From: Zhengitettix transpicula
Taxonomy: Eukaryota > Arthropoda > Insecta > Orthoptera > Tetrigidae
Assembly (NCBI GenBank): GCA_037074705.1
Contig: CM073594.1
Coordinates: 78,183,009-78,247,008, forward strand
Direction of reading: 5' to 3'
DNA length: 64,000 nucleotides
The position numbers and the translations under genes were made by a program. Shown piece after piece: positions 22,070-33,593 of this stretch; within the stretch, counting starts at the first letter, position 1, and the number at the start of each line of letters is the position of its first letter. Under the pieces are notes generated by a model. That model worked only from the letters and a program-made list of their open reading frames with translations, was not told the origin of the DNA and made no database searches.

Positions 22070-24242
22070 GTGTATGAGTGTGGGTTGTACAGAAGACGCA
22101 TACATTAATACGTCTTCTGTTGCAGTTTGGGTGTTGTTACTATTTAGATTATTTCCAGTTAGTGTTCTCAGCTAGAAGCGGTAAGGCAGGTCCAGAGTGT
22201 AGTTTCTTTTAAGCCTGCGGTTGTGTTTACTACTGTCTAGTAAGTTATTTGCAAGTTGGTTGGGGTGTAACTCAAGTCTTTTTATGTATCTTACACTGTT
22301 TTTTACAATTTCACTTTTAGGTCACTATGTATGTCTGCATTCGTTATGTAATATTGTGCGTTGGTGATTGTTGGAAGCACTTGTTGGTGGATGATGCCGC
22401 TACCCAAAGCTGGATGCCAAACATCCAGACGGGCTTGAAGATGGTGTTGTATATTAGGAGTTTGTTATCGAGGTAAAGTTTTGATATTCTACCCAGTAGC
22501 CAGAGATGTTTAATTGTAGTCTTTTCTCCAATATGTGAGTCTTCCATGTGAGACCCTTGTCGAGATGCATTCCCAGGTATTTTACTGAGTCAGACTGTGG
22601 TACCGGCTGTCCATTGAGTATTCTTGGTGAGTATATATCCCGTCTGGTAAAAGTGACGTGTACCGATTTTGTTTAATTTATTTTTGTGCGCCATCTTTTT
22701 AAACAATCATGGATGTTATTGAGGTTATTTTGTAGCTGCGTGGATGCACTGACTGGATCATCCTCTGAGGCTAATATCACAGTATCATCTGCATATGTAG
22801 ATATTGTAGCTCTTTCGCATGTTGGTAGGTCATCTGTGTATAGTTGATATAAGATCGGCCCCAGGACGCTGCCTTGGGACACTCCAGAATTTATAGGGTT
22901 GAGGTCGGTTAGTGCATCTTCGTACTTTACTTGGAATAGTCTGCCATGCAAATATGATTTTCATATGAGGTAGAAGTTGCCCGGTAGCCACTTCTTTAGC
23001 TTATATAGTAGCCCTTTGTGCCAAACATTATGAAATGCTTGACTGACGTCGATAAATACTGTACTACAGTACTTTTTTGCCTTGAAGGATGCGTTAATAA
23101 TGTCCACCACACGGTGAACCTGTTCTATAGTAGAGTGTGCAGCCCTGAAGCCGAATTGGTGATCAGGAATGAGATGTTTGTCTTCTATGATACGGATTAG
23201 CCTTTTGAGTAACAGTCTTTCAAACAGTTTAGGCTTATAGGTCTATATGACTCAGCGAGGTTTGGTGGTTTGCCGGGCTTGTGTATTAGGATGATTTTCG
23301 CGACTTTCCACTGTGTCGGAAAGTGTCCAGTTCTTAGAATAGCGTTAAATATAAATGTTAGTGACTTGAGGCCATTGTTCGGTAGTTTTTTAGTATGCGG
23401 CCTGTAATGAGGTCGTATCCAGGGGATTTCTTTGCTGGTAGTTTGTGTATCGCTGTTTTTATATCTCTCATTTTGAAGTTTTTAATAGGGAGCGAGAGAT
23501 GTAACGGGGCCTCAAGGTAGTGTTCTATTTCTTCTTCGACTATACCAGGAGCTACCGGCAGTGGTTCAAAGACTTCTTTAAGATGGTTGGCGAATACTTC
23601 AGCTTTGTCAACATCGTTTTTCGCCCATGATCCGTCCGCTTTGCGAAGTGGTGGTACTGGCTTCACAGGTTGACTGAGTCTTCTCGTAGCTTTCCATAAC
23701 GAGTATTAGCTTTGTTCTGTTGCGGTTAATTCCTCTAGGTACTCTTGGAAGGAGGAGTTCCTGAAGTCTTGTAGGAGTATTTTTAGTTCTCTGGAACATA
23801 CATTATATTGGCGTTTTTCCTCAGGGTACCGTCTATTGTGCCACTCTCTTCTCAATCTTCTTTTCTCCATTATTTTATTATTAATATATTAATATATTGG
23901 ATATATTGGATATCCTCGTTTAGTTGGCTGGGGTGTTAAGTGAGATGTTTTTATCTAATATCTCTCTAAAATTGTCTCAGTCCGTTCGTTGGTTGCATAG
24001 TTGCGGTGGTCTGCTTCTGTCGATTATGTTTGTACTTATGGTGAGGAATACAGGTGAGTGATCAGACGAAAGATCATATAGTTCTTCGACTTTTGTGTGT
24101 GCTTGGCTAATTCCCTTGGTTACGAAGAAATCTTATCAGTCTGGGAGTTTTGACTGGTCTGTTGGCCAGTAAGTTGGTTTTACAGTGGATGCGAAATCTA
24201 AGCGATTTGTTTGGAAGCTGGTTTCTAGGGCTCTGCCTCTTA
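22070..24242 (-). mobile_element. 5'-truncated Jockey-type LINE
   Basis: The minus strand reads, in order, the end of an endonuclease domain (about 24240-23950, including 'DLSSDHSPVFLTIST'), the linker before the reverse transcriptase, the reverse transcriptase, and the C-terminal tail ('VRYIKRLELHPNQLA', 'LLDSSKHNRRLKRN', about 22290-22190). The element stops abruptly within the endonuclease domain near 24242, so it is 5'-truncated. Stops and frameshifts are spread throughout. Confidence 0.85.
22340..23800 (-). pseudogene. LINE reverse transcriptase, disrupted
   Basis: Recognisable reverse-transcriptase blocks on the minus strand are 'AIHKLPAKKSPGYDLITGR' (23666-23358 frame), 'NSGVSQGSVLGPILY' and the catalytic 'STYADDTVIL' (22951-22673 frame), then 'KLLIYNTIFKPVWMFGIQLW' (22547-22344 frame). 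Block order and wording fit the Jockey clade. The fingers region (about 23300-22990) is readable only with frame changes. Encoded on several frames with internal stops, it cannot make a functional enzyme. Confidence 0.88.
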
Positions 24243-25229
24243 GCATGCGATATGGTGACCTCGGGAAGAAAGATTGAACTTTATATATCTAAATAAGGAA
24301 AACGAGTGTTGACAAAGAGCCACTTTACTACCCAAGAGTGAAGAATTGATAGGAAATGCTCTGAGCGCCACAAGGACCGTTAACTTTTCTGATATTATTA
24401 AGTTTGTTAACATCACAAACAATTTCTTTACAGACGTACGAAAAAATCACTTGTCAGTCGAAACGGATCCAGGTTCGTGTTTACAGTGTTCAGTACTAAT
24501 GTATTATAATATAGAATAAACATTTTAAAATCATAAATATGGTACGGATTACCAGGTAAAAGAATTTCTGCAGTAGTCGTCGAGTAATACAATAACTTAG
24601 ATAAAAATGCGTAAGGTTAATTACACCTGTCCTTAATAGTTGTTAATTAATATAGGGCGTAACAGAACTCGACTGCAAAATTTTAGGAATGTATTCCTCA
24701 TATTGAGAGAAGAAACATAGTGTATTACAGCATGGGCCCGTAAATATATAATTACAAAGTTATCTAATCGGTTTATACGAAGTTCAACTGACTAGTTGAG
24801 CATTTTATATGTGAACCGAGCGCTCCAAAGTGATTTCCTTTTGACTGAATGCAGGCACATGCTCTTCTTCGCATTGAGTTTCCTACTGTAACAATTGTAA
24901 CTAGAATCTCGCGTTTTAGTCCAGATAACAAGGCATGTCGTCATGCAATAACATTCATAGAAGTTCAGACAAATCTGTAATTATGCATTTCAGGACCTGT
25001 GTTGAAATATAATCAAAAATCAGAATAAAAGAAAGTAATCAGATTCTTTGTTTTCTTATTATAAAGTGCAATAGAACGTTATATGAAAATAATTTTGCAT
25101 GCATTGTAATGTTTTTATACGGATAATAAGATTTTATTTAGTCATTTTTTAAAATATATAGACAATTAAGTAGTCGTTTAACACTGAAAATATTTAATTA
25201 TATTTCAGAGGGAGAAATTAATCACAATA
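24243..25229. other. Unassigned sequence
   Basis: No feature recognised between the LINE and family C copy 2. Confidence 0.5.
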
Positions 25230-25716
25230 ATTAATAATTAATATTTTATTAACACATAAAAATTACATTAACTTCCTCCTCCCCTTACCAATTAAATACC
25301 CACAGCTGTTTTGCATACATGAAAAAGAAAACAGACAATATCTGACTCTGTGTGGTTGATGGGCCAAAACACGGTCGTCATATGGCTTTAACGATCCGGC
25401 TTTGATGGGATTATTTTCCGGTTCATTACCACTTGCATATCTGGCAGGTCAAGACTTGGCAGATGGCTCTGGCGACCGCTGCAATCCGTCGTATTTCCTC
25501 GTAAGGCAGGCCGCACACTGGAAGCGACGAAACTGTCGGCGATGATTTGCCTCGAGTCAAAACGTCGCAAGCTGTCTGAAGCAAAATGACTCGAGTCAAA
25601 ACGTCGGAAGCAAAATGACTCGAGGCAAAATCGTCGCCGACAAAATGTTTGAGGCTGTCTGAGACGGTTTCAGACTGTTTCGAGCTGCGTCTAGCAACCA
25701 AACTCATTTAATATCA

Positions 25717-26602
25717 GTGAAGATTGAGCGTGACGACGAAATAGCTGTTATTATTTATTGTTATATGTTGTTGGAAGAAGACAAAAGTTCTCGAGATTTA
25801 TGGTTACACCCAATTAATACTAAAAGAAGTATAAACGTGTTTCTTAATGTATTACGAGTGGACGCAAACAAATTTTACAATTTCACGAGGATGAAAGCTC
25901 CAAAAGTTTCGATTTTCTTATTTATTTGATTGGTGAAAAAAATAAGAAAGCAAGACACTATTTTTCATTTTCATGCCTCTTCCTTGTCTGCAAGATTATT
26001 AACTAATTCTAATAATTTTACTTTAAAAGTTCTTTGCCGTCTTATTGAGAATTTTTCAATGTCTTGCAGCAGCCCTTTAAAAAAATGCATCATAGGTGAA
26101 TCGGGTTCAGTGCACCTAGATTCTAGGAACTTTTGCATTGGCACTGCCAACATTTCTGCTGCAGTTTTTTTTTCTTTCTTTAGTTGGGGGTCTGGAATCA
26201 AGAGAACTTGATGATTGTGTGTTCTCTACTAAATAGCTACAGCTGCAGGCACGTCTTCTTCCTCGACTATATTGCCGACTCTTTGGTGTTGGGATGTCAA
26301 CAAAGAAATTCCGGGTTCTCGAAAATGCGATGCTGGAAAATGCAGAAAAAGCAAAAATAATCATTGTTGCCTGTTGCGTTCTTCACAACACGATTAGAGA
26401 AAAAGAGGAAGATGACATTGATCCTTCTCAAACAGTTTTCAGAGGAACCAATCCTGCCTATGGTATTCGAAACAGATACATGGATTTATTTAATTCCAAC
26501 TATGGCAGCATAGTTTCATTTAGTCTATTAGAGGTTTGTGAAGAAAATATTATATTTATTGTAAAAACTGTGTTACAACGACTGGTCATTACAACAAAAT
26601 AA
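25717..26602 (+). pseudogene. Harbinger transposase, N- and C-terminal remnants
   Basis: The frame at 25717-25929 contains 'RDLWLHPINTKRS' and 'RVDANKFYNFTRM', matching the start of HARBI1-like transposases. The frame at 26294-26602 contains 'EKAKIIIVACCVLHNTIREK', the conserved C-terminal block. The central catalytic DDE region is absent and its place is taken by sequence encoding a BESS domain on the opposite strand. An internal deletion that fused the two genes' remains is the simplest explanation. The element is non-autonomous. Confidence 0.85.
25971..26201 (-). pseudogene. BESS-domain end of Harbinger accessory protein
   Basis: The minus-strand frame reads 'MHFFKGLLQDIEKFSIRRQ' followed by 'RTFKVKLLELVNNL', a good BESS motif (the short helix pair found at the C-terminus of MADF-BESS proteins). 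Harbinger elements commonly carry a MADF/Myb-like accessory protein that partners the transposase in DNA binding and nuclear import. The MADF half is not present, so this is a C-terminal relic of about 76 codons. The frame closes naturally at its end. Confidence 0.7.
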
Positions 26603-26764
26603 TATTTAAATAAATAATGTAGGTACAGAATAATAATAATAATAATATAAACTGTCTCTTTCTTTCACATATTCGCTCAATATAATTTATCAACAAGACG
26701 CGTGCTTCGTTCATTACAAAATATTATCTATAGCAGCAAATGAATTCAACTCAATACACACACA

Positions 26765-26767
<3 letters not shown>

Positions 26768-26803
<36 letters not shown>
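26768..26803. repeat. (TA)n microsatellite
   Basis: Uninterrupted TA dinucleotide run inside the Harbinger element, close to the stop of the transposase remnant. Confidence 0.95.
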
Positions 26804-26805
<2 letters not shown>

Positions 26806-27830
26806 ATTTTCGCCTTTCTTTGTCGAGTAAACACCAATACAGAAATGAATATTTGGGGGCAAAGACAAGGTTAGGTTATGTGCTGGGCGCATGCGCAGTG
26901 TTGTTTGACTCGCCAGGCAATGCGACGAGTCATAATTCCATCTGTCAGCGTCCGACACGACGAGACATGAGTCGAGGTGTCTGGCTGTCACGAGGCGACG
27001 GTCGCGGACTGTCTCAAACCGTCGCAGACCGTCGCGCCGTGTCGCACGCGACAGTTTCGCCCGGTGTGCGTCCCTCCATAAGGAGCCCATGTATTTTCTT
27101 CCTCGAGTCGTAGTCCGACAAAATGACTCGTCGCGTCGCTTGCAGTGTGCGGCAGGCCTAAATGGTCACCCAGCTGACCTACAGGTTGTTGTCAGCGGGA
27201 CAGCTCCATAATTTCCTCAAAAACTCACTCTCCAAACTCTAATCACCATCCGGAACTTGAAAACTAACTTTGTCCTCACGGCTCAGCTTCTTCATAAGTT
27301 CCTCGAAAACTGTCTTCCACTCCAAAGCTCACGAACTGCACACTAAAACCAACCTGTCCAAGTAACTTACTTCGCAATAGCATCTCAGCACTAACTGAAA
27401 GCTAACTTCCGCTTGCTCCAAATTTCACTCTCCCATAACTAAAAACGAACTTCTGCTTTCTCTCCAAGTTCCCTTCACACGTCGTTTTTTCGAAATTTCC
27501 CCCACAGGATCTTGAATTCTACAGTTTTTACCCAATAAGAATCAGATTTGAGCCTCCATAAACCTCAATATCTTAATTTATGGTTGAACGTCTTGTCTGA
27601 ACGTGCTAAAATCTCGAGAACAGACACTCACAATATTTGAATCTGTACAAAGGGATGCCGCATCGGGGCTTTATTTCGTTTCTCTAAGTATCAGAGAAAC
27701 AAGCATTGGCACTCGCCAGACTCAAGTCGAGAATATTAATTGGCCATGATATTTGCTTTCGTAAAATAAATTTAAATACATAAATAATGAAATAGAATAA
27801 CCCCAATTAATTTATCTTACTTTTGTACAC

Positions 27831-29392
27831 AAGAGCTTTTAATTTTAATTTATTTGAATAATTGAAGAAACCTCTTATTCTTTGTAATACGAGATCATAC
27901 TAAACTACTTATTAAAAAGAATAGTTAATTTTAACGCTATCTAGTTTGCAGTTTAATAAGCATTTCTTATAAGCAATTATGAGTGACAATAACCACATAG
28001 AAACGAATTAAAAAATAATTTAAAGTTATATTAATTCATTGGATTAAATGCAAAAGTTAATGAAAGAGTTAATCATCGACTGCAATCTTGTCAACCAGAA
28101 TTATTTAGCATTAGGTAGCATGATTGAAAGTGAAAGTTTGGTGAATGTATCAGCAGGCCATTTAGAGGTAGCATAAAACGTAGTTAATGAACGTGTCAAT
28201 CAAATTTTATTAATGGAGATGTTTGAATCATGAAGCCCGGGAAACGTATAAGACAAGTAGTATAGAATTAAGCCAACGATTAACCTTACATCTAGAGTGT
28301 TCCACATTAAGAACTGCCACTCAGGCACAATTCATCATCTGCTTAAAATGCTTCAAATGTCTGCTTATTATCAAAACCATTAACTGCGAACGTATACATT
28401 GTGAAGAGCAGCGTTGTTTCCAGGAACAATTTTCCCACTGATTTATAATTCATATTCACTTATTCAATTAACGACGGACTTTTTGATGTCAACGGTCTTG
28501 CAACCATCATCTTTAGTGGATGTCGTAACATAGTGCGAGTCATGGACGTCGAATTTTGCATTTAGGTAATAAAGCAGACAACAAAAATAGCAAAAATATT
28601 GTGCAAATAATTCATGAAATATGAATTTGTAAATATATAGTAAATTTTTGAGCATATATAAAATGTCTCTAAAAATGTTGTCGCTTAGTTTTAATCTCTT
28701 AACTAATATGAACCGTATTACTAAAATGTAAGCGATTTAAAATATATTAATACAATTGTTTTTCTTAATACCTGTTCTCACGGTGCGGTCCAGATGTTTC
28801 TAACCTCATCAGTTCTTCGTGATATGAAACGTTTAATATAGACCCATAGTCAAGAAACATAAAATTCTAGTGTAAAATATTTTCTACGACCATGCGACGT
28901 TATTTCCAATATTAATCAGCTCATAAACACTCTCAATTATTTGTGGGTTGATTTGTAAAAGATTTGGACCTTTTTCTCTTACGATTGATTGCTGTTTCCC
29001 GAACAATATGAATAGAATAATATTTATATTCAATACAATTCTCACCCACGCCTATTTGGCCAAGTCTTCAATAATGATTTTTAAATGTCTGTAGTTACAG
29101 ATTTATTTCGTCTCTTTTCTGTTCAGTAGTAGAAATATCTGTTGCTGTGTTCGCATGTCTGAGAGCACTTTAACTGTGGAAACCGCGGGATCCTGCCACC
29201 GCCACCTTATCGTGATAATTTTGCAATATTTTCTGCGAATCCTTACCGGAGACGCTACAATGTCATGGTTACAATTAAGCATGATGTAACTAACTGATTA
29301 AAATTGACTATTTATCCTGTACTAACAAAACTTTATAATTTTAATCCATAACGACTACATTAATTTATTATTTGCATAAATTGTTATTAGTT
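27831..29392. other. Unassigned AT-rich sequence
   Basis: No gene recognised. Open frames at 28223-28441 and 28464-28655 lack motifs. Confidence 0.5.
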
Positions 29393-30003
29393 ACTAGCCG
29401 GGTGCCCGGCGTTGCTCGTGTACTTATTTATATAAACTCGAAAAAGTATTTAATTGAATACTTAAATATATTCCTTGAGTATTTCAGGATATAATTGTCA
29501 ATTGTCACTCAGTCTTCAAACATTACGAAATATTACATTGATGAAATTGTTAGCTAGACTCACAACTAATATAGCGCGAAAATTAACTTACATTTTCCGC
29601 AAGGATGGTAAAGTAATTCCTATTCTTCTTTATTACATTCGATGGAGTATTGCTGTATAAAATTATACTTTTTATTTAAAGAAAATATTTCTGCTTTATT
29701 TAATTCCTAATAAAGGAAATATTTCCTTTGTTCGTTGCGTAGTAACGTCTTTCTCTCGCGTGACGTCATTGTCTCTTGGCGCGCAGTAATTTAATATTTA
29801 ATGATCACGGTTTTTAATTATAATTCTTTCCACATGTATGCTAGGCGTTTCTCACCCTCACAGTACCGTTTCTCGTATTTTGAAGAATACGTATACCAAT
29901 TTTTGTTGCATTCTGTCCACGCGATAAAATTTCTATTAAGATTACCGTAAATACAAACATACATACATACATACAAATATACATCCTTTTTTATTATATA
30001 GAT
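29393..30003 (+). repeat. Candidate non-autonomous retroelement
   Basis: Opens with 'ctagccgggtgcccggcgtt', a wording that to my memory starts a widespread class of insect repeats. It closes with a (CATA)n tract at 29957-29976 and 'ttttttattatatagatta'. The microsatellite-like end suggests an RTE-type LINE or a derived SINE. No reverse transcriptase is encoded; the small open frame at 29475-29660 is unassigned. Confidence 0.4.
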
Positions 30004-30820
30004 TAACAACAATACATTCAAATTATAATGATTACGAAACCTTTGGTATTGTTTACTATAATCTTATTTCATACATCAAGGGACTTTACTGTGGCGTTTG
30101 ACTGGAAATATTCTGTGACCATTTAAAAACAGAAATGGGCAATTAATATTTTTATAAACGTATTTTACGAAATTAAGAATCGAAATCAGATTGAAATTGT
30201 GATCGAATATATTGCCCGGGGTTTAGCACGTGTCGAACCTTTTCGCAGAAAGTCTCCACTTGATGTACGTTATTAAGCTGCGAATGGCAGCGGCACAACA
30301 CAATCTCCTATAGAAGGAAGGGTTTTATACTGCTAAAAACGGGAACGTTTAAGTATATCTAAATATTGAATGGGATGAAGGAAAAATATTTACCTGGATA
30401 TACACAAATTATCTGTAGCCGGAGAAATCATCTGATCTCTTAATTTCAAGATTAACCAGGGACGTCGATACCCCAATCCCTCTCTAGGCGCATCAGTCAG
30501 ACGAAGACACGTTCAAGAATCAGTCAGCCTCTAACAATAGCTTGTAGAAGAATCTCACTGCACAATACCTTGCAGTGAGGATCTTATCGACCTTTTTGGA
30601 CGATCTTCCTGGACCAAGAAATAATATTGATCCAGCCAATGACTTTTAGGAGACGTCGCGTTATCACGGGCCCCCATCTCAAGTAAAATCTAGATGTCCG
30701 TCGCTACGTGCTTCTGCCCAGGCTTCAAGGATGATCTCCCCGTCACTCTGGCGCCTGGTCAAATCCCAAACTGTGAAGCTTGTTAATATATAATACAATT
30801 AACTGTAAAAAAAGGTACGT
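30004..30820. other. Unassigned sequence
   Basis: No recognisable gene; moderately GC-rich between 30450 and 30770 with no usable frame. Confidence 0.5.
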
Positions 30821-30906
30821 CGATGGAAAAATGTCGACCGGATCAGTAATCGAATCCGGTCGAAATTTTATATTCGATTCCCGATCCGGTCGATATTTTG
30901 CCATCC
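30821..30906. repeat. Inverted repeat, 35-bp arms
   Basis: The arms at 30821-30855 and 30872-30906 pair with a few mismatches around a 16-bp loop. The core 'tcgaccggat' is also repeated directly inside. This may be a palindromic MITE remnant; no target duplication is obvious. Confidence 0.75.
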
Positions 30907-31318
30907 ACATGCCTTAATTAACTTAACCTCAGATATAAGCTTTGTCTCTATATATCTGTAATATTAACCAATCACCATCCCACTATACTCCAATTTAATC
31001 TCCCAAACTAACACGTAAGTTCACTTTCAAATAAATTGTTATTATATAGAGATTAATTATAATTCTATGTTGTAGGGTGCGTATTGTAGTACAATTTGGA
31101 TGTAAACGAAATATTCAAGTTTTATATAACTTTATTTCTTGCGCAAAATATAAAAAAATTACCATACTGCTCACCAACAGTAAAAAAAATACAAGTGTGG
31201 TTCTTGGAAAGATGCGAAATCGTATAAATTTTTAAATCTCGCAGCTACTTCTTTTTCTTTTCAAAACTCCCTGGAAAGAAACATAATTATTACAGACAGC
31301 TCTGGCGGAGGCTACGTT
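30907..31318. other. Unassigned AT-rich sequence
   Basis: No feature recognised. Confidence 0.5.
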
Positions 31319-31778
31319 TGGGGACGCCTTCACATCTCTCTGGTTTTTTGAACTAAGGTTCGCACATGCCGAGGCACCTCGGCCTGTTTTGAGAGGTGTA
31401 TGTTCCGGGGACGCAGACCTTCGGCATACCGTAAGAGTTGTCCGCTATTCCTATTGGAATAGTCGGCCAGCTGCCTCCTAAACTGGTCCAGGCACGGAGA
31501 GGGACAAACTGCGACCCCACAACTAACCCCTCTACCGCCATCGAAAGGTCGTGGAACAAGTACCCAATGACCGACCTACCTGGTCCAGGTTTATCTAGGA
31601 TTTTCCCTGCATCACGTTTAGGCGAATTGCCGGGTAGGATCCTTAAACCATAGCCCGAGGGCCCTAGTTAACCCTTGGCTACCTTCCTCTACCCTTCCGC
31701 ATGCCCCCTTTCAAATCCCTTCCTATGCTATTAAAGGGGATTACCGTCATGTAGCCTGTTACTTTTAAAAAAAACTAT
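31319..31778 (+). repeat. Family A SINE-like element
   Basis: Runs from 'cgccttcacatctctctgg' to 'tgtagcctgttacttttaaa'. The 5' hairpin units are absent and about 20 bp is lost just before the tail, where 'gccaccatgtggatta' is shortened. The rest follows the family closely. Confidence 0.85.
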
Positions 31779-32274
31779 TAGCGACGGCAGCAACGGAAAA
31801 AAACTATTGCGATATTTATTCTTAAGGTTTCAAAGAAAAAATTTGTGTTGCCACATAATCCTTTTAAAATAATCTTCAGCTAACAATTTACTCGAAATTG
31901 CCCTCGAATTTCTTTCCCAACCCTCTAAAACCCTTTCCGCAGTGTAAAAGCATAAGTACAGTATACAAATTATAAATTAAACATTATAGAAATTCAGTAT
32001 AATATTAATTCAACTCAACGTTCTGGAAATATCTCGACTATCATGAGCCCGAGACCGAGGTAATTACGCGAAAATTCATAGATATCTTGAAGATTATTCA
32101 GAACTCCATTATACTATACATGTTCTTAAATATTGTCTGGACGACATCAGATTAGCTACACAGCTATATAATTTGTTCCAGGGCAGACCAAGTACAACAG
32201 TTAAATTTTAGACTGGTAAATCAGGAAGAATTTCAGTAAATGAAATAAAAATTAAATTAGTCATTCCAATATAT
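31779..32274. other. Unassigned AT-rich sequence
   Basis: No feature recognised. Confidence 0.5.
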
Positions 32275-33312
32275 TGTAATTAACAACTGATAGGAAATTA
32301 ATTATTGTTGATAAATTTACAATCTACAAGACCTATTTTCATGCCGAATTTCATCCAATTAAAACAAATACTTTAATTTTCGTTTATTAATTCGTGGCAT
32401 TTATGAACATAGAGTTCTTATATCATTACAATCAAATTCGTCGAATCTCTTATCTCAGGGCCATAACTGGGTTTGATTATTAGAACAAAATCAATGTATA
32501 AACTGATAATTAACAATTCAAATGTAAAAAGTTAATCTAAAACAATATGAAAATAAGTGAAAAGAAAACTGAACGAAACGAAAACTGACTATACCTTTAT
32601 ATTATCGTTTACAAATTTGTATAAAAGTATTGTTACTCACGGAACGTCTGTCTGGTACAAGATCTCTCTCTTGTATCTTGAAAACTACCACACTAAAAAA
32701 GCATTTTTACACAGACTCTACACTTCATTGAAAATTTTAATACACACGATTAAAATGCTCGTCCTCTGCAATTGGAACCTCGGATGAGCCGCCCGCTTTG
32801 GTCTGCTAGTGGATGCCGGTCCCCTCTAAGCGATAATTGTTCAATCAGAGTGAAGCAATCATTTACTTCACCGTGTGCGAATTATTAAATAAATCTCTCC
32901 GGAAAATATTTGCTTGCTTTCATGTAGACATACAGGATCTCGCCATTCGTACTTTATATCTGCAAACTTTATTGTTTGTTGCTCTAGGTGAGCTTAACCA
33001 TATTATCTCCCCGTCGACTTTTAACAGATTCATATCTCGCACGCAGATTTTTGACTCCTTCAACTTTCAATCACCGATTCCAGACTTTTAGATCATCAGA
33101 CTTTTACGTTTTTCAGTTCCCCACGTGAACTGAACTGTTCCGTTTCTCGCAGCAGACTCGCGTTCTCCAAGTGCATACTGAGTTTTCTCCGCGCGCGGTC
33201 TCCATTGTTGAACAAAGGAAAAACCCACCTTCATTGTCGCCTTTACGCATTCGTACCGCTAACAATTTAATTATATTAAAAACAATTAATTGCCAGTTTA
33301 ATTGGCATTACA
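32275..33312 (-). mobile_element. LTR-like element, family B (copy 3)
   Basis: On the plus strand it begins TGTAATTAACAAC and ends GGCATTACA, flanked by 'atat' on both sides, so the element reads on the minus strand. It shares with 53215-54641 and 60742-61616 the block 'ctcttgtatcttgaaaac', 'ggtacaagatctctctc', 'tcatttctgtttttcac'-type text and 'ggcatttatgaa'. There is no primer-binding-like block at the 3' end, so it looks like a solo LTR. Confidence 0.7.
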
Positions 33313-33462
33313 ATATATAATTTTAAGAATCTAAAGATAGGAGGTGAATCCCAATTTTGGTGACCTGGAAGTGAATGTACAATGTAATTGTTGGTATAAG
33401 AAAAACATAATCAGAAATCAGCTAAATAAGGAACGTAGGTTTTCACTGTGTAGTTGCTGGAG
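33313..33462. other. Short spacer
   Basis: AT-rich spacer with no recognised feature. Confidence 0.5.
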
Positions 33463-33593
33463 GAAGTTTTCTCGGGATTCCAACCGGGTAGCGTAGTTAA
33501 GTAAATACAACGTTTCGATGGCTTGCACCACCATCTTCTTCAGGTGAAGTGAAACTTAACTACGCTACCCGATTGGAATCCCGAGAAAACTTC
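33463..33593 (-). repeat. Palindromic repeat carrying a hammerhead-like core
   Basis: Forty-base arms at 33463-33502 and 33554-33593 pair with a single mismatch. The loop holds, on the minus strand, CUGAAGA, a perfect 5-bp stem GAUGG/CCAUC with loop UGGUGCAAG, then GAAACG (33511-33544). The arms sit where stem III of a hammerhead would be. Stem I would be very short. This is the clearest hammerhead-like arrangement in the window. Confidence 0.65.

Larger units (their letters stand above)
25505..27158 (+). mobile_element. PIF/Harbinger element with TAA target duplication
   Basis: Imperfect terminal inverted repeats: the left begins GGCAGGCCGCACACTGGAAG and the complement of the right begins GGCCTGCCGCACACTGCAAG, continuing into GCGACG on both sides. 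TAA flanks both ends (25502-25504 and 27159-27161), the trinucleotide duplicated by PIF/Harbinger elements. Subterminal DNA is full of short 'gactcga', 'cgtcgc' and 'aaaatgactcg' repeats. Inside are two pieces of transposase on the plus strand and a BESS-like reading frame on the minus strand, the two-gene layout of this superfamily. Confidence 0.92.
25230..27830 (+). repeat. Family C repeat (copy 2), split by Harbinger
   Basis: The left part (25230-25504) and right part (27159-27830) together align by eye with 11200-12125. Shared text includes 'ggtcgtcatatggctttaa', 'tgatgggattatttt', 'ctggcaggtcaagac', 'gaccgctgcaat', then after the insertion 'aatggtcacccagctgacc', 'gatgccgcatcggggcttt' and 'cgccagactcaag'. 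It is not assigned to a known class. Confidence 0.6.

Noticed and set aside
26746..27090. 114-codon minus frame with Tyr-Ile repeats
   Set aside because: Derived from the TA run and subterminal repeats of the Harbinger element.
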